64,000 bases of DNA from Bacteroidota bacterium (lineage in GTDB: Bacteria > Bacteroidota > Ignavibacteria > Ignavibacteriales > Ignavibacteriaceae), in NCBI GenBank assembly GCA_020161395.1, contig JAIUOE010000002.1, forward strand, positions 124,001-188,000, read 5' to 3'. A model generated the notes under the pieces. The model did no database searches. It saw only the letters and a program-made list of their open reading frames with translations, and had not been told where the DNA came from. Position numbers and translations under genes: made by a program. Below, piece by piece: positions 18,041 through 28,496 of the stretch. How positions within the stretch are numbered: position 1 is the first letter of the stretch; every line of letters starts with the position of its first letter.

Positions 18041-21000
18041 GTCTATCTTCAATAAGCATACGGAGACCGGTTCTCGCCATCGTTATGTCGGTGGTTATTG
18101 TTCTATTTGGTGTAATCGGTTATACCTCGCTCGGGGTGAGAGAATATCCCAGTATTGACCCACCGATTATAACAGTCCAAACCAATTACACCGGTGCTAA
18201 TGCCACGGTTATCGAAGCCCAGATTACAGAACCGCTCGAAGAATCGATCAATGGAATTGCCGGTATTAGAAGCATGACTTCTTCATCCAGAGACGGCAGA
18301 AGCCTTATTACGGTCGAGTTTGATATCGATGTCGACCTTGAAGCCGCAGCCAATGATGTAAGAGACAGGGTTTCCCGGGCAATAAATCTATTACCTCCCG
18401 ATGTTGACCCGCCCGTTGTAACAAAAGCTGATGCAGATGCCATTCCAATTGTGATGGTGAATGTAAACGGAAAGGAAAAAAGCATTCTCGATCTGTCTGA
18501 TTATTCGAGAAATGTACTGAAGGAAAAACTTCAGACTATCCCCGGTATAAGTCAGATTCAGATTTGGGGTGAAAAAAGATATTCAATGAGGTTATGGCTC
18601 GATCCGGCAAAGATGAATGCATTTAAGGTTACACCGGTCGAGGTTAGAAATGTCCTGAGACTTGAAAATGTTGAACTCCCGTCGGGACGGCTTGAAGGAG
18701 ACAATACAGAACTTACTGTCAGGACTCTCGGACTTCTTCAGACACCTGAAGATTTCAACAATCTTATAATAAGAGAAGAACAAGGAAACACGGTCAGATT
18801 TTCGGACATCGGTTACGCTGAATATTATCCGGAAAATGAGAGAACCATTCTAAGGCGTGACGGTGTGCCCATGACTGGTCTCGTCGCCGTTCCTCTCCCC
18901 GGCAGTAATCATATCGAGATTGCAGACGAATTCCACAAAAGAATTGAAGAAATCAAAAAAGATCTCCCTGCCGATATGAATATACAGCTCGGTTTTGATG
19001 CGACCACCTTCATAAGACAGTCAATCTCGGAAGTGATGGAAACAATTTTTATTGCTTTCGGACTTGTGATTCTGATAATTTTCCTCTTCCTCCGGAACTG
19101 GCGCACGACACTTATCCCGATTCTGGCTATTCCCATTTCATTAATCGGTGCTTTTTTTATAATGTACCTTGCCGGTTTCTCCATCAATGTACTGACACTA
19201 CTCGGTATTGTACTTGCGATCGGTATTGTGGTGGATGATGCCATTGTGGTACTTGAGAATATCTATAAAAAAATTGAGGATGGCTTAACGCCGGTCGAGG
19301 CTGCAGCAAAGGGTTCATCGGAGATATTTTTTGCAATTATCTCCACAACCGTTTCACTTGCTTCTGTCTTTCTGCCAATAGTCTTCCTGCAGGGTTTAAC
19401 CGGAAAACTGTTCAAGGAATTTGGTTTTGTAATCGCCGGATCAGTAATCATCTCGGCATTTGTGGCTCTTACTCTCACTCCGATGCTCAGCTCGAAAATG
19501 TTGAAGTCCTCCGAGTCACATTCGAAATTCTACAATCTTACCGAACCGTTTTTTGAGTGGATGACAAAAGCGTACCACTCGGCTCTGGAAGCATTTATGA
19601 GAGTCCGCTGGATTTCATTTCCTCTCATCATTCTTGCTTTGGGTGCCATCTATTTTTTTGGTGGCGGGCTCCAGTCCGAGCTGGCACCTCAGGAAGACAG
19701 AAGTGCTCTCAGGATTCAATCAACCGCTCCCGAAGGAACATCTTATGACTACATGGACAGGTACATTCAAAAACTCGTGGAGCAGGTGCATGGTCTCGTT
19801 CAAAATGAGGAGGCAGCGCTCGTTTCTGTGACAGCTCCGGGTTTCGGTGGCAGTTCCACAAACTCCGGCTTCATCCGTCTTATGTTAAAAGACCCAAAGG
19901 ACAGGAGCAGAACGCAGCAGGAAATAGCTCAGGAATTGACTGTTGCTGTGCGAAAGTTGAATGACGCCAGAACCATTGTAATTCAGGAACAGTCGATTGG
20001 TGGAGGTTCAAGAGGCGGACTGCCGGTACAATATGTAATTCAGGCGAACAATTTCGAGGATCTAAGGGAGGTATTGCCAAAATTCCTCGGTGAAGTAAGA
20101 CAAAGCCCCGTTTTTGCAGTAACCGATGTGAATCTCAAATTCAATAAACCGGAAGTTGTTGTAGAAATTGACAGATCAAAAGCCAGAGACCTTGGTGTCT
20201 CTGTTTCAGATGTTGCAACAACTCTTCAGTTTTCTTTAAGCGGACAAAGATTCGGCTATTTTATCAGAAATGGAAAACAGTACCAGGTAATCGGTCAATT
20301 GAAAAGGGAAAACAGAAATGAGCCTCTCGATCTTCGCTCGATGTTTGTGAAGAACAAGAGGGGTGACATGATTCAGCTTGATAACATTGTCACTTTGACT
20401 GAAAGAAGTTCACCCCCGCAGCTTTACCGTTATAACCGTTACGCATCTGCCACCGTCTCTGCCGGTCTTTCAGAAGGAAAGACAATTGGTGACGGAATCA
20501 CAGAGATGGACAGGATTTCTGAAAAAGTTCTCGGTGATAAGTTTACAACAGCCCTTGATGGAGCTTCCAAAGATTTCGCCGAAAGTTCTTCGTCACTCAT
20601 CTTTACCTTCCTGCTCGCACTGGCTCTGATTTATCTGGTTCTTGCGGCACAGTTTGAGAGTTTCAGAGATCCTTTTATTATTATGCTCACAGTACCCCTG
20701 GCTATAGCAGGTGCGGTGATTTCACTCGCATATTTCGGACAGACTTTGAATATTTTCAGTCAGATAGGTCAGATTATGCTGATCGGACTGGTTACGAAAA
20801 ATGGAATTCTTATAGTGGAGTTCGCAAATCAGAGGAGAGAAGCCGGTTCAGACAGATTAAAAGCAGTAAAAGAAGCTGCTGAACTGAGATTGAGACCTAT
20901 TTTGATGACAAGTCTTTCCACTATCCTCGGTACACTGCCTATCGCTTTGGCTTTGGGTGCAGGCTCGGAAAGCAGAGTTTCAATGGGTATTGCAATTATT

Positions 21001-21117
21001 GGCGGGTTGATTTTTTCAACAATTCTTACACTGTTTATCATCCCTGCCATGTACAGTTATATCTCACCAAAAGAGATGAAGATTATTCCGGATCTCTCTG
21101 AAATGGAACGAAAATAG
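18037..21117 (+). CDS. RND efflux pump permease (AcrB/HAE1-like)
   Basis: 1026 residues, full length for an inner-membrane RND exporter. It has the typical start (SISIRRPVLAIVMSVVIVLF), a first periplasmic loop with porter-domain motifs, and TM4 with the proton-relay aspartates in GIVVDDAIVVLENI. The second half repeats the architecture (FILLA-like and GLVTKNGILIVEFANQRR). Substrates, probably drugs, dyes or lipids, cannot be predicted. It forms a two-gene operon with the adaptor and ends 1 bp from the convergent kinase gene. Confidence 0.96.
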   Translation: MSLSSISIRRPVLAIVMSVVIVLFGVIGYTSLGVREYPSIDPPIITVQTNYTGANATVIEAQITEPLEESINGIAGIRSMTSSSRDGRSLITVEFDIDVDLEAAANDVRDRVSRAINLLPPDVDPPVVTKADADAIPIVMVNVNGKEKSILDLSDYSRNVLKEKLQTIPGISQIQIWGEKRYSMRLWLDPAKMNAFKVTPVEVRNVLRLENVELPSGRLEGDNTELTVRTLGLLQTPEDFNNLIIREEQGNTVRFSDIGYAEYYPENERTILRRDGVPMTGLVAVPLPGSNHIEIADEFHKRIEEIKKDLPADMNIQLGFDATTFIRQSISEVMETIFIAFGLVILIIFLFLRNWRTTLIPILAIPISLIGAFFIMYLAGFSINVLTLLGIVLAIGIVVDDAIVVLENIYKKIEDGLTPVEAAAKGSSEIFFAIISTTVSLASVFLPIVFLQGLTGKLFKEFGFVIAGSVIISAFVALTLTPMLSSKMLKSSESHSKFYNLTEPFFEWMTKAYHSALEAFMRVRWISFPLIILALGAIYFFGGGLQSELAPQEDRSALRIQSTAPEGTSYDYMDRYIQKLVEQVHGLVQNEEAALVSVTAPGFGGSSTNSGFIRLMLKDPKDRSRTQQEIAQELTVAVRKLNDARTIVIQEQSIGGGSRGGLPVQYVIQANNFEDLREVLPKFLGEVRQSPVFAVTDVNLKFNKPEVVVEIDRSKARDLGVSVSDVATTLQFSLSGQRFGYFIRNGKQYQVIGQLKRENRNEPLDLRSMFVKNKRGDMIQLDNIVTLTERSSPPQLYRYNRYASATVSAGLSEGKTIGDGITEMDRISEKVLGDKFTTALDGASKDFAESSSSLIFTFLLALALIYLVLAAQFESFRDPFIIMLTVPLAIAGAVISLAYFGQTLNIFSQIGQIMLIGLVTKNGILIVEFANQRREAGSDRLKAVKEAAELRLRPILMTSLSTILGTLPIALALGAGSESRVSMGIAIIGGLIFSTILTLFIIPAMYSYISPKEMKIIPDLSEMERK

Positions 21118-21118
21118 A

Positions 21119-22390
21119 TTACAGAGGTAATGTGCAGGAAAAGACGGAACCTTCGCCCTGCTTGCTCGTTACCTCAACTCTTCCTTTGTGAGCTTCCATA
21201 ATCTTTTTCACGATCACAAGACCGAGTCCGGTGCTTTTTTCACCCGCAGTTGAACGAACGCTCAACTTTTCAAATGGAATAAACAATTTGTTGATTTCAG
21301 TTGCCGGTATCCCCTGACCATTGTCCCTCACTCCAAATACAAGTTCATTCGCCATCTTCTTTATAAACAATGTGACTGCATTTCCAGGAAATGAAAATTT
21401 TATTGCGTTCGATGTCAGATTGTTCAGCACCTGTTCGATTTTTACCGGATCGACATTAATTTCAATCTCCTCAACATTCGATTCATATTTCAATTCGATG
21501 TTCTTCTTGTCGGCAAGCACTTTATTTAACGCGATATTGTTTTGAACAAGATTGGTGAATTCGACATCCATTGTTTTAAGATTAAGTTCACCCGATTCAA
21601 TTACAGAGATATCGAGAAGTTCATTCAGGAGCTGAAGAACAAAATCACTCGATTTCACAATAATCTTTACAAATTCAAGCTCATCTTCGGTGAATTTTTT
21701 CTTTAGATCGTCCTGCAGAATCAAGCCAAAAGAAAGAATTGCACCGACCGGATTACGCAAATCGTGCGCCGCCATCGAAAGGAATTTGTTCTTATCCTTG
21801 TTCAGTTTCTCAAGTTCATGGTTTTTCTTTGCAAGCTCTCGATGCATCCTTAAAAGCTGTTGATTGGCTTCAGCGAGTTCCCCGTTTTTCTGAATTGCAT
21901 TTTCATAGGTGGAGAGGAGAAGATCCACGATCTGAATTCTGTCGGAGTTAATAAAATATTTTTTACCGCCGAAGACTATTTCCATTCCCATATTCGATAC
22001 AGGCGAAGAAAGCCTGATCTCCTGATTAACAAGTATGTATTTTACACGCGACAGGAGGAAATCTTTGTTATATGGTTTGGTGAGGAAGTTGTCGGCTCCA
22101 GACTGGAGACCTTTAATAACATCGTGTGGATCTGAAAGATTGGTGAGGAGCATTACGGGAATGTCTTTTGTAGAATTGTTTGACTTTACATGCTTGCAAA
22201 GGTCATAACCATCCATCTCAGGCATCAGGATATCAGTAATAACAAGAGCCGGTTTTTCTTCCTCAATCAGTCGGACTGCAATTGATCCGTTGGCTGCGGT
22301 TTTAACCGAATAACCTTCACTTTCAAGAATATAGGCAAGTTGCTCAAGTTGAGTCGGACTGTCTTCCACCACCAGGATATGATTTTGCAT
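21119..22390 (-). CDS. Response regulator-histidine kinase hybrid, likely chemosensory output
   Basis: 423 residues. An N-terminal receiver has the phospho-acceptor Asp53 (ITDILMPEMDGYD) and the conserved Lys in LTKPYNKD. A linker helix/coiled coil follows (NSDRIQIVDLLLSTYENA). A histidine kinase core comes next, with H209 in SMAAHDLRNPVG and an ATPase with DNGQGIP and GLGLVIVKKIME. So it can both receive a phosphate and phosphorylate. It sits 104 bp after the CheA-like gene, so it is the obvious receiver of that kinase; no DNA-binding output domain is present. ATG 22390 follows a GAGGAAG site. Confidence 0.9.
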   Translation of the reverse strand: MQNHILVVEDSPTQLEQLAYILESEGYSVKTAANGSIAVRLIEEEKPALVITDILMPEMDGYDLCKHVKSNNSTKDIPVMLLTNLSDPHDVIKGLQSGADNFLTKPYNKDFLLSRVKYILVNQEIRLSSPVSNMGMEIVFGGKKYFINSDRIQIVDLLLSTYENAIQKNGELAEANQQLLRMHRELAKKNHELEKLNKDKNKFLSMAAHDLRNPVGAILSFGLILQDDLKKKFTEDELEFVKIIVKSSDFVLQLLNELLDISVIESGELNLKTMDVEFTNLVQNNIALNKVLADKKNIELKYESNVEEIEINVDPVKIEQVLNNLTSNAIKFSFPGNAVTLFIKKMANELVFGVRDNGQGIPATEINKLFIPFEKLSVRSTAGEKSTGLGLVIVKKIMEAHKGRVEVTSKQGEGSVFSCTLPL

Positions 22391-22494
22391 TGCTTCCTCG
22401 AATCTCCAAATCGTTCTTCGAAATTAAAAAAGAGAATTGTAAAATTCCCGTCTGTTAATTTATGAAAGAGATTAAATAATTACTAATAAAACAG

Positions 22495-24927
22495 TTAAAT
22501 ATCTTTATTATTGACAAAAAAATTGATAGTGTCTATCAATACTGATTGATCAAAACTCTTTTTCAAAATGTACGCGTTGGCACCCGCTTTTACGCCTCTG
22601 GCTTTATCTTCCTCCCTCGCAAGTCCGGTAACAAGTATAACCGGAAGTTTCGAAAGTTCGGGAGTCTGTCTTACCTTCACGGTCAGTTCGAGTCCGTTCA
22701 TTTTAGGCATTTCGATATCTGAAACCAGTACATCGTATTTTCCGGAAACCAGCAGATCAAATGCCTCCACTCCGTCTTCCGCAATATCGACTTTAAAGCC
22801 TGCGAAGTCAAGAATCTCCTGTAACAGTGTTCTTGATGTTTTCGAATCATCCACAACCAGCACTTTTACAGATTTTCTGTCTGCAAGAAGTCTTAGATCA
22901 CCCGTCGATGTTTCTTCGAGACCCATCAGCCATGTGGAGCTGAGCACCGGATAGAGTTTCCCGTCTCCGAGTATTGTCGCCCCTGTGTAAAGTTTGATAC
23001 CGTCAATGGGTGGTTGAAACGATTTAATTATAATTTCAAGTTCATCATTTATTTCGTCAACCAGAAGTGCCAAAGAGCGCCCTTTTGCTTTGAGAAACAA
23101 CGCCGGGATAACAGAATCTGTCAGCGGAGAATTGTCGATACCCAGTTCACTTTTCATTATTTTTACGGGTATTACCATCTCTTCACTTTGGATGCCATAA
23201 CCCTTGCCGAAAAATTTTATCGAGTCTCTGTTCAGTCTGGTAATTTTTGAAATGTATTGAGACTCAACTATAAATCTGAGAGCACCGGCTCTCACCATCA
23301 CTCCCCTTGTGGAAGAAATGGTGACAGGAAGCCTCATTGTCACTCTGAAGAGTTTCCCTCTCACAGAGTTAACTGATATGGTCCCTTTCAATTTTTCCAC
23401 TTTTTCTTTCACTATGCTCATTCCGAGCCCCCTGCCGGAGATGTCGGTTACCACTCCGGTAGTTGACACTCCGGAGTAGAAAATCACTTCCGAAACTCTT
23501 GATTCGATCATCGGTTCCGGCTCATCCCCTTTCAACAAACCTCTTTCAGCCGCTTTCGACTTAAGTGTATCGACATCGAGCCCTTTACCGTCATCGGTGA
23601 TGCTCAGGATAATATTTCCTTCAGCAGGACCCGATATCTCAATTTTGATACTCCCCGACCGGGGTTTCCCGATGTTGAGCCTGTGAGCTGGACTCTCTAT
23701 TCCGTGATCGATACTATTCCTGATAATATGCAAAAGAGGGTCTTTGATTTCTTCAAGGATTCGCCTGTCCACCTCAATGTCAGCTCCGGTAATAGTAAGT
23801 TCCACCTCCTTGTTCAAGGTTTTTGACAAATCACGAACAGCTTTGGGAAGGAAATCGAGCACATAGCTGAACGGCAGCATAAAGAGTGTCTGGGTAAAAT
23901 CATTCACATCATCAATTATTCTTCGGGAGGCTGTTTTATATTTTTTTACGGCAGATGTCAGTTCAGCAACCCTCCGTCTGCTTGAAAAAGAATTTTGTGA
24001 CAGGGATTTAAAGTTTTCTGCGAGTTCGATAAACTGCGATTTAAGATTGGGGGGAAATGAATCCACAGATGCGAGCAGTCTGTTAAACTTTTCAGTAAGT
24101 TGCTCTACCGTCTGTTGTCCGCCCGAAACAATCGAGTTCATCTCCTTTATCTCATTTAGGAGCTGATCGTAATTAAGTTTTATGTTCAACAGCTCTTCTG
24201 TTCTGGTACGGAGGTCATCTATTTTTGCAGTGTTAACTCGAATGGTTTCGGGTATCACTCTTGATGCGGAAGTGTCGGGCTGTCTGGATTTGACAATTAC
24301 TTTTTCAATGGTTTTTTCGGAAGGCTTTTCTTCATGAGCCAGGGGCTCTATTTTAACGGATGAGGAGGAATCTTCTGTTTTTTGTTTCTCTTGAATCTTT
24401 TTTCGGAGCTGGTTCAGATTAAAATTATATGTGGAGAATCCCTCAGTTGCATCATTTTTAGATGCCGGGGCAGAGACTTCTTCCTGATTTTCTTTAGGTT
24501 TTGATTTCAATATTGAACCGATTGACATACCCTTGACCTCTTCAGTCAAAAGTCGCATTGCTTCCTGATTCTCTAGATCGTCAGCACCATTTTTTTTTAG
24601 CTCTATTGATTCCCTTGTAAGATCGATAGCCCTGAAGAGGATGTCATAATCCCCGGGGGATGGTTCTATTTCTTCTTTTTTTATCAAAGAAAAATATGAT
24701 TCAATATTTTGCAGGAGGTACTCGACAGCTTCAAGACCAACAGCTCTTGATGCACCTTTCAAACTGTGTGCCTCACGATACACTTCTTCCAGCAGTTCAG
24801 GTGCGTTTATTGCAGGAGATGCGATCTTTTCAAGTTTTAGAAAACCTGATGACATAAGTGAAAGGTGCTCTTCGGCTTCAACGGAAAATGTCTTGAAAAG
24901 CCTGTTGAAGAAAGTGTCATCCATCAT
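22495..24927 (-). CDS. Hybrid CheA-type chemotaxis kinase with C-terminal receiver
   Basis: 810 residues. Domains in order: Hpt with His54 ([14 protein letters not shown]), a spacer of low complexity (~110-210), dimerisation region, CheA-type ATPase ([23 protein letters not shown]), CheW-like domain and a C-terminal receiver ([15 protein letters not shown]; Asp in [14 protein letters not shown]). No separate CheY-binding P2 domain is evident. This CheA-REC fusion is typical of Wsp/ACF-type chemosensory systems. The start overlaps the MCP stop by 11 bp. Confidence 0.93.
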   Translation of the reverse strand: MMDDTFFNRLFKTFSVEAEEHLSLMSSGFLKLEKIASPAINAPELLEEVYREAHSLKGASRAVGLEAVEYLLQNIESYFSLIKKEEIEPSPGDYDILFRAIDLTRESIELKKNGADDLENQEAMRLLTEEVKGMSIGSILKSKPKENQEEVSAPASKNDATEGFSTYNFNLNQLRKKIQEKQKTEDSSSSVKIEPLAHEEKPSEKTIEKVIVKSRQPDTSASRVIPETIRVNTAKIDDLRTRTEELLNIKLNYDQLLNEIKEMNSIVSGGQQTVEQLTEKFNRLLASVDSFPPNLKSQFIELAENFKSLSQNSFSSRRRVAELTSAVKKYKTASRRIIDDVNDFTQTLFMLPFSYVLDFLPKAVRDLSKTLNKEVELTITGADIEVDRRILEEIKDPLLHIIRNSIDHGIESPAHRLNIGKPRSGSIKIEISGPAEGNIILSITDDGKGLDVDTLKSKAAERGLLKGDEPEPMIESRVSEVIFYSGVSTTGVVTDISGRGLGMSIVKEKVEKLKGTISVNSVRGKLFRVTMRLPVTISSTRGVMVRAGALRFIVESQYISKITRLNRDSIKFFGKGYGIQSEEMVIPVKIMKSELGIDNSPLTDSVIPALFLKAKGRSLALLVDEINDELEIIIKSFQPPIDGIKLYTGATILGDGKLYPVLSSTWLMGLEETSTGDLRLLADRKSVKVLVVDDSKTSRTLLQEILDFAGFKVDIAEDGVEAFDLLVSGKYDVLVSDIEMPKMNGLELTVKVRQTPELSKLPVILVTGLAREEDKARGVKAGANAYILKKSFDQSVLIDTINFFVNNKDI

Positions 24928-26566
24928 TCTTCACGAATTTGAACTTCTTTATCTGGTTCGCGATGTTACTCCCAAGATTCAACAACTGATTTGTATATGA
25001 CTCTACTTCCCTTGTTGAATTGGCATTATGTGCACTGGCAGTTCTTATGTTTTCCATGGCAGTGGCAATCTGGTCCATCCCGATCTGTTGCTGCTGATTT
25101 GAAGAGGTAATCTGAAGTGACGCATCATACGAGAGTTCGATGCTCTTTACCAGTTCAGAAATTACAATCCCCGTTTGATTGGATGTTTTTATCCCGTCCT
25201 CAAGAGCTTTTGAAGCCTGTTCGGTCGACAAGACTGCAGAATTAACAAAATTTTGTATGTCCTGAAGAATCAGTCTGACCTGTGAAGTTGATTGTTTCGA
25301 CTGCTCTGCGAGATTTCTGATTTCCTGTGCCACAACAGCGAAACCCTTTCCTTGCTCCCCTGCTCTTGCTGCTTCGATTGAGGCATTCACTGCCAAAAGA
25401 TTGGATTGTTCGGCGATGTCGTTGACTGCAGCGATTATTTCGCCTATCAGCCGGCTCCGCTCATTTAACTTCAGGATGTTTTCCGTGATGGAGTTCATGT
25501 GAGTACCAAATCTCTGAATCCCGTCAATAGTTGATCTGGTCGATTCCTGACCAGATGCGGAGATGTCGAAAGATTCCTGGGCTCTCTCGGCAACCTCCTT
25601 TGCCTTTTTATTCGAGAGGTACGATGTCTGCCTCACCTCTTCAACTGTTGCTGTTGTTTCGGTGATGGCTGCCACCGTTTCCGTTGAACTGCTTGCAAGT
25701 TCCGCAGTATTGCTGAATATCTTGTTCGTAAATGTATTAAGGATATTTACAGCTTCATCGAGTTCTGTTGTAATACTCTTCAAAGAAGTGATCATCTCGG
25801 AAAAGGACTTCGCAAGTACTCCAATTTCATCTTTCCTTGCTGTATGGTTTACTTTTACCGTGAGGTCGCCCGTTGCCACGAGTTGTGCGCTTTTGCTTAA
25901 ATCAAGGAGTGGAAGTGCAAGATTCGAGTTGAGAAAAGCAATCAGCACAATTGCAAGGATAACAAGTATGCCTCCTGTAATGTAAAGAAGCATCCGCTTG
26001 TTGGAAAGGATACTGTCGACGGAATTGAAGCTTTGCTCAGACTTCAACTGGTATGCCGAGATAAGATTATTGATTACAAGATTCAGATTACTGAATGAAT
26101 AATGCTCCGATTTCGAAAGTCTTCCTGCCAGCAGAGGGTCGGAAGGTGTGGCTGTGCTGTTTTTAGACAAGTATTTTAATATCGAATCGGTTGCGGAAAT
26201 AAAATTTTCCGATGATCTGATTATCTCTGTAAGATTATTGTTTTCTTCCACACTGCCGAATCTTATTTTCAAGGAGTCAATATGATTCAGATAAGATATT
26301 TTAATTTTCTCATATTCCTCCAACCTGCCATAGCTCAATTCCGGAAGTGACGAAGCAACCTCCTCGTTGATTGTAGTGGCATATTTCTGAAGCGTATTCA
26401 AATGCGAAACAGTCTTGATGTACGATGACACTTTGTCACCGGTTATCTTTCCGATACTGTCATAAGCATCAAGATTGAAGTATATAAGAAGAAATGCAAA
26501 GAGAATCAGTCCCGAGAAAGAGAAAAATAATTTCCACCGGGTCGAAATACTGTTAATCCAGTTCAT
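24917..26566 (-). CDS. Methyl-accepting chemotaxis protein
   Basis: 549 residues. It has two transmembrane helices ([17 protein letters not shown] near residue 20 and [19 protein letters not shown] near 200) flanking a helical periplasmic region without a recognised ligand domain, then HAMP and a signalling coiled coil with the conserved tip [20 protein letters not shown]. It should recruit the adjacent CheW and CheA proteins. No C-terminal NWETF-like CheR tether is present (it ends [11 protein letters not shown]). ATG 26566. Confidence 0.93.
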   Translation of the reverse strand: MNWINSISTRWKLFFSFSGLILFAFLLIYFNLDAYDSIGKITGDKVSSYIKTVSHLNTLQKYATTINEEVASSLPELSYGRLEEYEKIKISYLNHIDSLKIRFGSVEENNNLTEIIRSSENFISATDSILKYLSKNSTATPSDPLLAGRLSKSEHYSFSNLNLVINNLISAYQLKSEQSFNSVDSILSNKRMLLYITGGILVILAIVLIAFLNSNLALPLLDLSKSAQLVATGDLTVKVNHTARKDEIGVLAKSFSEMITSLKSITTELDEAVNILNTFTNKIFSNTAELASSSTETVAAITETTATVEEVRQTSYLSNKKAKEVAERAQESFDISASGQESTRSTIDGIQRFGTHMNSITENILKLNERSRLIGEIIAAVNDIAEQSNLLAVNASIEAARAGEQGKGFAVVAQEIRNLAEQSKQSTSQVRLILQDIQNFVNSAVLSTEQASKALEDGIKTSNQTGIVISELVKSIELSYDASLQITSSNQQQQIGMDQIATAMENIRTASAHNANSTREVESYTNQLLNLGSNIANQIKKFKFVKNDG

Positions 26567-26584
26567 GTTTAAGCCTGTTTAAGA

Positions 26585-27091
26585 TCATAAAATTCTGAGT
26601 ATGTCATTTTCCATCAATTTATCGATATCAACACATCTGGCTGAGTCTTGAAAAATTCCGGAAAAAATAACGGGCAAAAGTGCGTGGCTCTCCCCTCCCA
26701 TTATGGATTCAGGATCGCGATGTTCGATACCGCCGACATCTTCGCACACAATGGCAAAATAGATATCACTGCAACTGCAAATCAGGAGGTACCTGTGCAG
26801 GGCTCGGGATACGGAATCGATTCCAAAAATCCTGTCGCTGTTGAAAACCCCTATCACCGAACCTCTGAAATTATAAATTCCTGCAAGCTTGTCGTCGACG
26901 CCGGGAAGAAGAGTAACATCCCTGTATTTAATTACCTCCACCACATTATCAGCCGAAATGAGGAGTTTCTCACCGGCTACGAAAAAAGCGACAAATGCAT
27001 CAAGGTTTTTCCCGGCCTCTGATGATTTTGGCAGTTGCGCAAGTCTTTCGGCATTTCCGAGAAGGGTCTTTCTTCTGATTTCCTCTTCCAT
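26585..27091 (-). CDS. CheW-type coupling protein
   Basis: 168 residues with a CheW-like core (LISADNVVEVIKYRDVTLLP, GIYNFRGSVIGVFN) that couples the receptor to CheA. An N-terminal extension of about 30 residues precedes it. Its start ATG 27091 overlaps the CheR stop (ATGA), showing operonic coupling. It is one of two CheW copies, which may serve different partners, as WspB and WspD do. Confidence 0.85.
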   Translation of the reverse strand: MEEEIRRKTLLGNAERLAQLPKSSEAGKNLDAFVAFFVAGEKLLISADNVVEVIKYRDVTLLPGVDDKLAGIYNFRGSVIGVFNSDRIFGIDSVSRALHRYLLICSCSDIYFAIVCEDVGGIEHRDPESIMGGESHALLPVIFSGIFQDSARCVDIDKLMENDILRIL

Positions 27092-27900
27092 CAGAACCTG
27101 AAAATATTTCTGTATTCTTTATAATTCCTCGATCTCAATTTCGTGGAGAGAGCTCCTTCTGCAAGACCGGTAATCAAAAATCCACCCGGATTAAGAACCC
27201 GTAAAAGATTGTCCGTTACTGCTTCTATGGCACTCGCATTGAGATAGAGATAAAGGTTGCGACAGAGGATAATATCAAACTTGATATCGGCAAGGAAGTA
27301 ATAAAAATTTGGTGAGAGCAAATTATATCTTATGAAGGATATGTTCTTTCTATACTCGTCTTTTAATTTATACCTTTTATCAACAGCGTAAAAATATTCT
27401 TCTTTGAAGCCGGAAGCGCAGGTCCTGAGCGACCAGTCGTTGTAAAGGGCATCTCCTGCGATTCTGATCATCTTCTGATTTATCTCGATACCATAAATCA
27501 TTATTTCATCGTTCAAATAACGATCACCCATCGCAATCGCGGTGCTGTACACTTCTTCGCCCGAGGAAGATGCGGCACACAAAAGATTTAGTTTACCGTT
27601 TTGCCGGAAAGCGTGTCCCGCCAGTTCAGGTAATACAGCTAAAGTCTCGGGTTCCCTGTTGAAGTAAGTCTCATTCACCGAGTAAAGGTCAATCAACTCT
27701 TCATCAACATCAGAAAAGGAATCATAATTAACATCACTCTCAAAGAGATCAATCAATTTGGTCTCTCCAAATTTGATTAACAGTTTGCCAAGAATAAAAG
27801 CTGTATTCTCAATTTTCGACGGAATGATGAACCATCCGTATTTTTTTTCGAGATAGGTGGTAAATTTTTTGTAAAGATTGATACTGTCAAGATTGCTCAT
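27091..27900 (-). CDS. CheR-type chemoreceptor methyltransferase
   Basis: About 269 residues. SAM-dependent methylation of receptor glutamates is indicated by NLLCAASSSGEEVYSTAIAM and DIILCRNLYLYLNA. ATG 27900 is preceded by AGGTGA and is preferred to GTG 27909. No CheB esterase is found in the operon, so removal of methyl groups would need a gene elsewhere. Confidence 0.9.
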   Translation of the reverse strand: MSNLDSINLYKKFTTYLEKKYGWFIIPSKIENTAFILGKLLIKFGETKLIDLFESDVNYDSFSDVDEELIDLYSVNETYFNREPETLAVLPELAGHAFRQNGKLNLLCAASSSGEEVYSTAIAMGDRYLNDEIMIYGIEINQKMIRIAGDALYNDWSLRTCASGFKEEYFYAVDKRYKLKDEYRKNISFIRYNLLSPNFYYFLADIKFDIILCRNLYLYLNASAIEAVTDNLLRVLNPGGFLITGLAEGALSTKLRSRNYKEYRNIFRF

Positions 27901-28354
27901 GGGTTTCACCTGCTAAAATTTTTTCGCCCGTTGTGAGGTCCAACAGCACATCCTCTTTTATAAAAGTCCCAAGATCATTTATAATGAATCTTCCGGAGGA
28001 ATCGATGAGGACACTGCCGCTTGTGTATGTGTTCATCGCAAAATTATTGAACTGGGCAGGATCGAGTTCGAGTACATCGGCGACCTCATCGACCACCAAA
28101 AGGAACCTGAATCCATTTCTCTTCATCAATATCATCTTGTGGGATATATCCATTCCGGGGAAGGTTAAACCAACCCTCTGATAAATGTCGAACACCGCTA
28201 CAGGTTCTCCTTCGAGAATGATGTAACCCAGAAGCAAACTGCCTTCAGAGACAGGATACTCCTTCAGGGCAGCAGCCGGCAATACCCTCACTACATTCTT
28301 TAGCGGGATGAAGAATTCGTATTTACCGATCCTGAACTTGAGAAAATTCTCCAA
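27887..28354 (-). CDS. CheW-type coupling protein, first gene of chemosensory operon
   Basis: 155 residues, CheW fold (KNVVRVLPAAALKEYPV; LLGYIILEGEPVAVFDIYQR; LLVVDEVADVL). It opens with TTG at 28354 preceded by AGGA six bases upstream, a good site, and no ATG fits in frame. Its end overlaps the CheR gene by 14 bp with the chosen start. A CheW so near the promoter suggests co-expression of the whole signalling complex. Confidence 0.85.
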   Translation of the reverse strand: MENFLKFRIGKYEFFIPLKNVVRVLPAAALKEYPVSEGSLLLGYIILEGEPVAVFDIYQRVGLTFPGMDISHKMILMKRNGFRFLLVVDEVADVLELDPAQFNNFAMNTYTSGSVLIDSSGRFIINDLGTFIKEDVLLDLTTGEKILAGETHEQS

Positions 28355-28456
28355 TGAAATCCTGTTATTTCAATTCAATTAACGCGTAAATATACAATAT
28401 ATTTTCAGATTTTAAGTTGATCGGAATTATAAATTATTCTCTGCTTCAGTTCACAC

Positions 28457-28496
28457 AACCTCATGATTCTGAGGTTCTGAGATTCTGAAGTTCTCA
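28457..28496. repeat. Degenerate octamer tandem repeat and small inverted repeat at a gene 3' end
   Basis: Four 8-bp units follow each other from 28465 to 28496: GATTCTGA, GGTTCTGA, GATTCTGA, AGTTCTCA, the last containing the stop codon of the glycosidase gene. AACCTCA (28457-28463) pairs with TGAGGTT (28470-28476). The remainder of the 139-bp gap up to cheW is AT-rich, with no gene seen. Confidence 0.7.
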
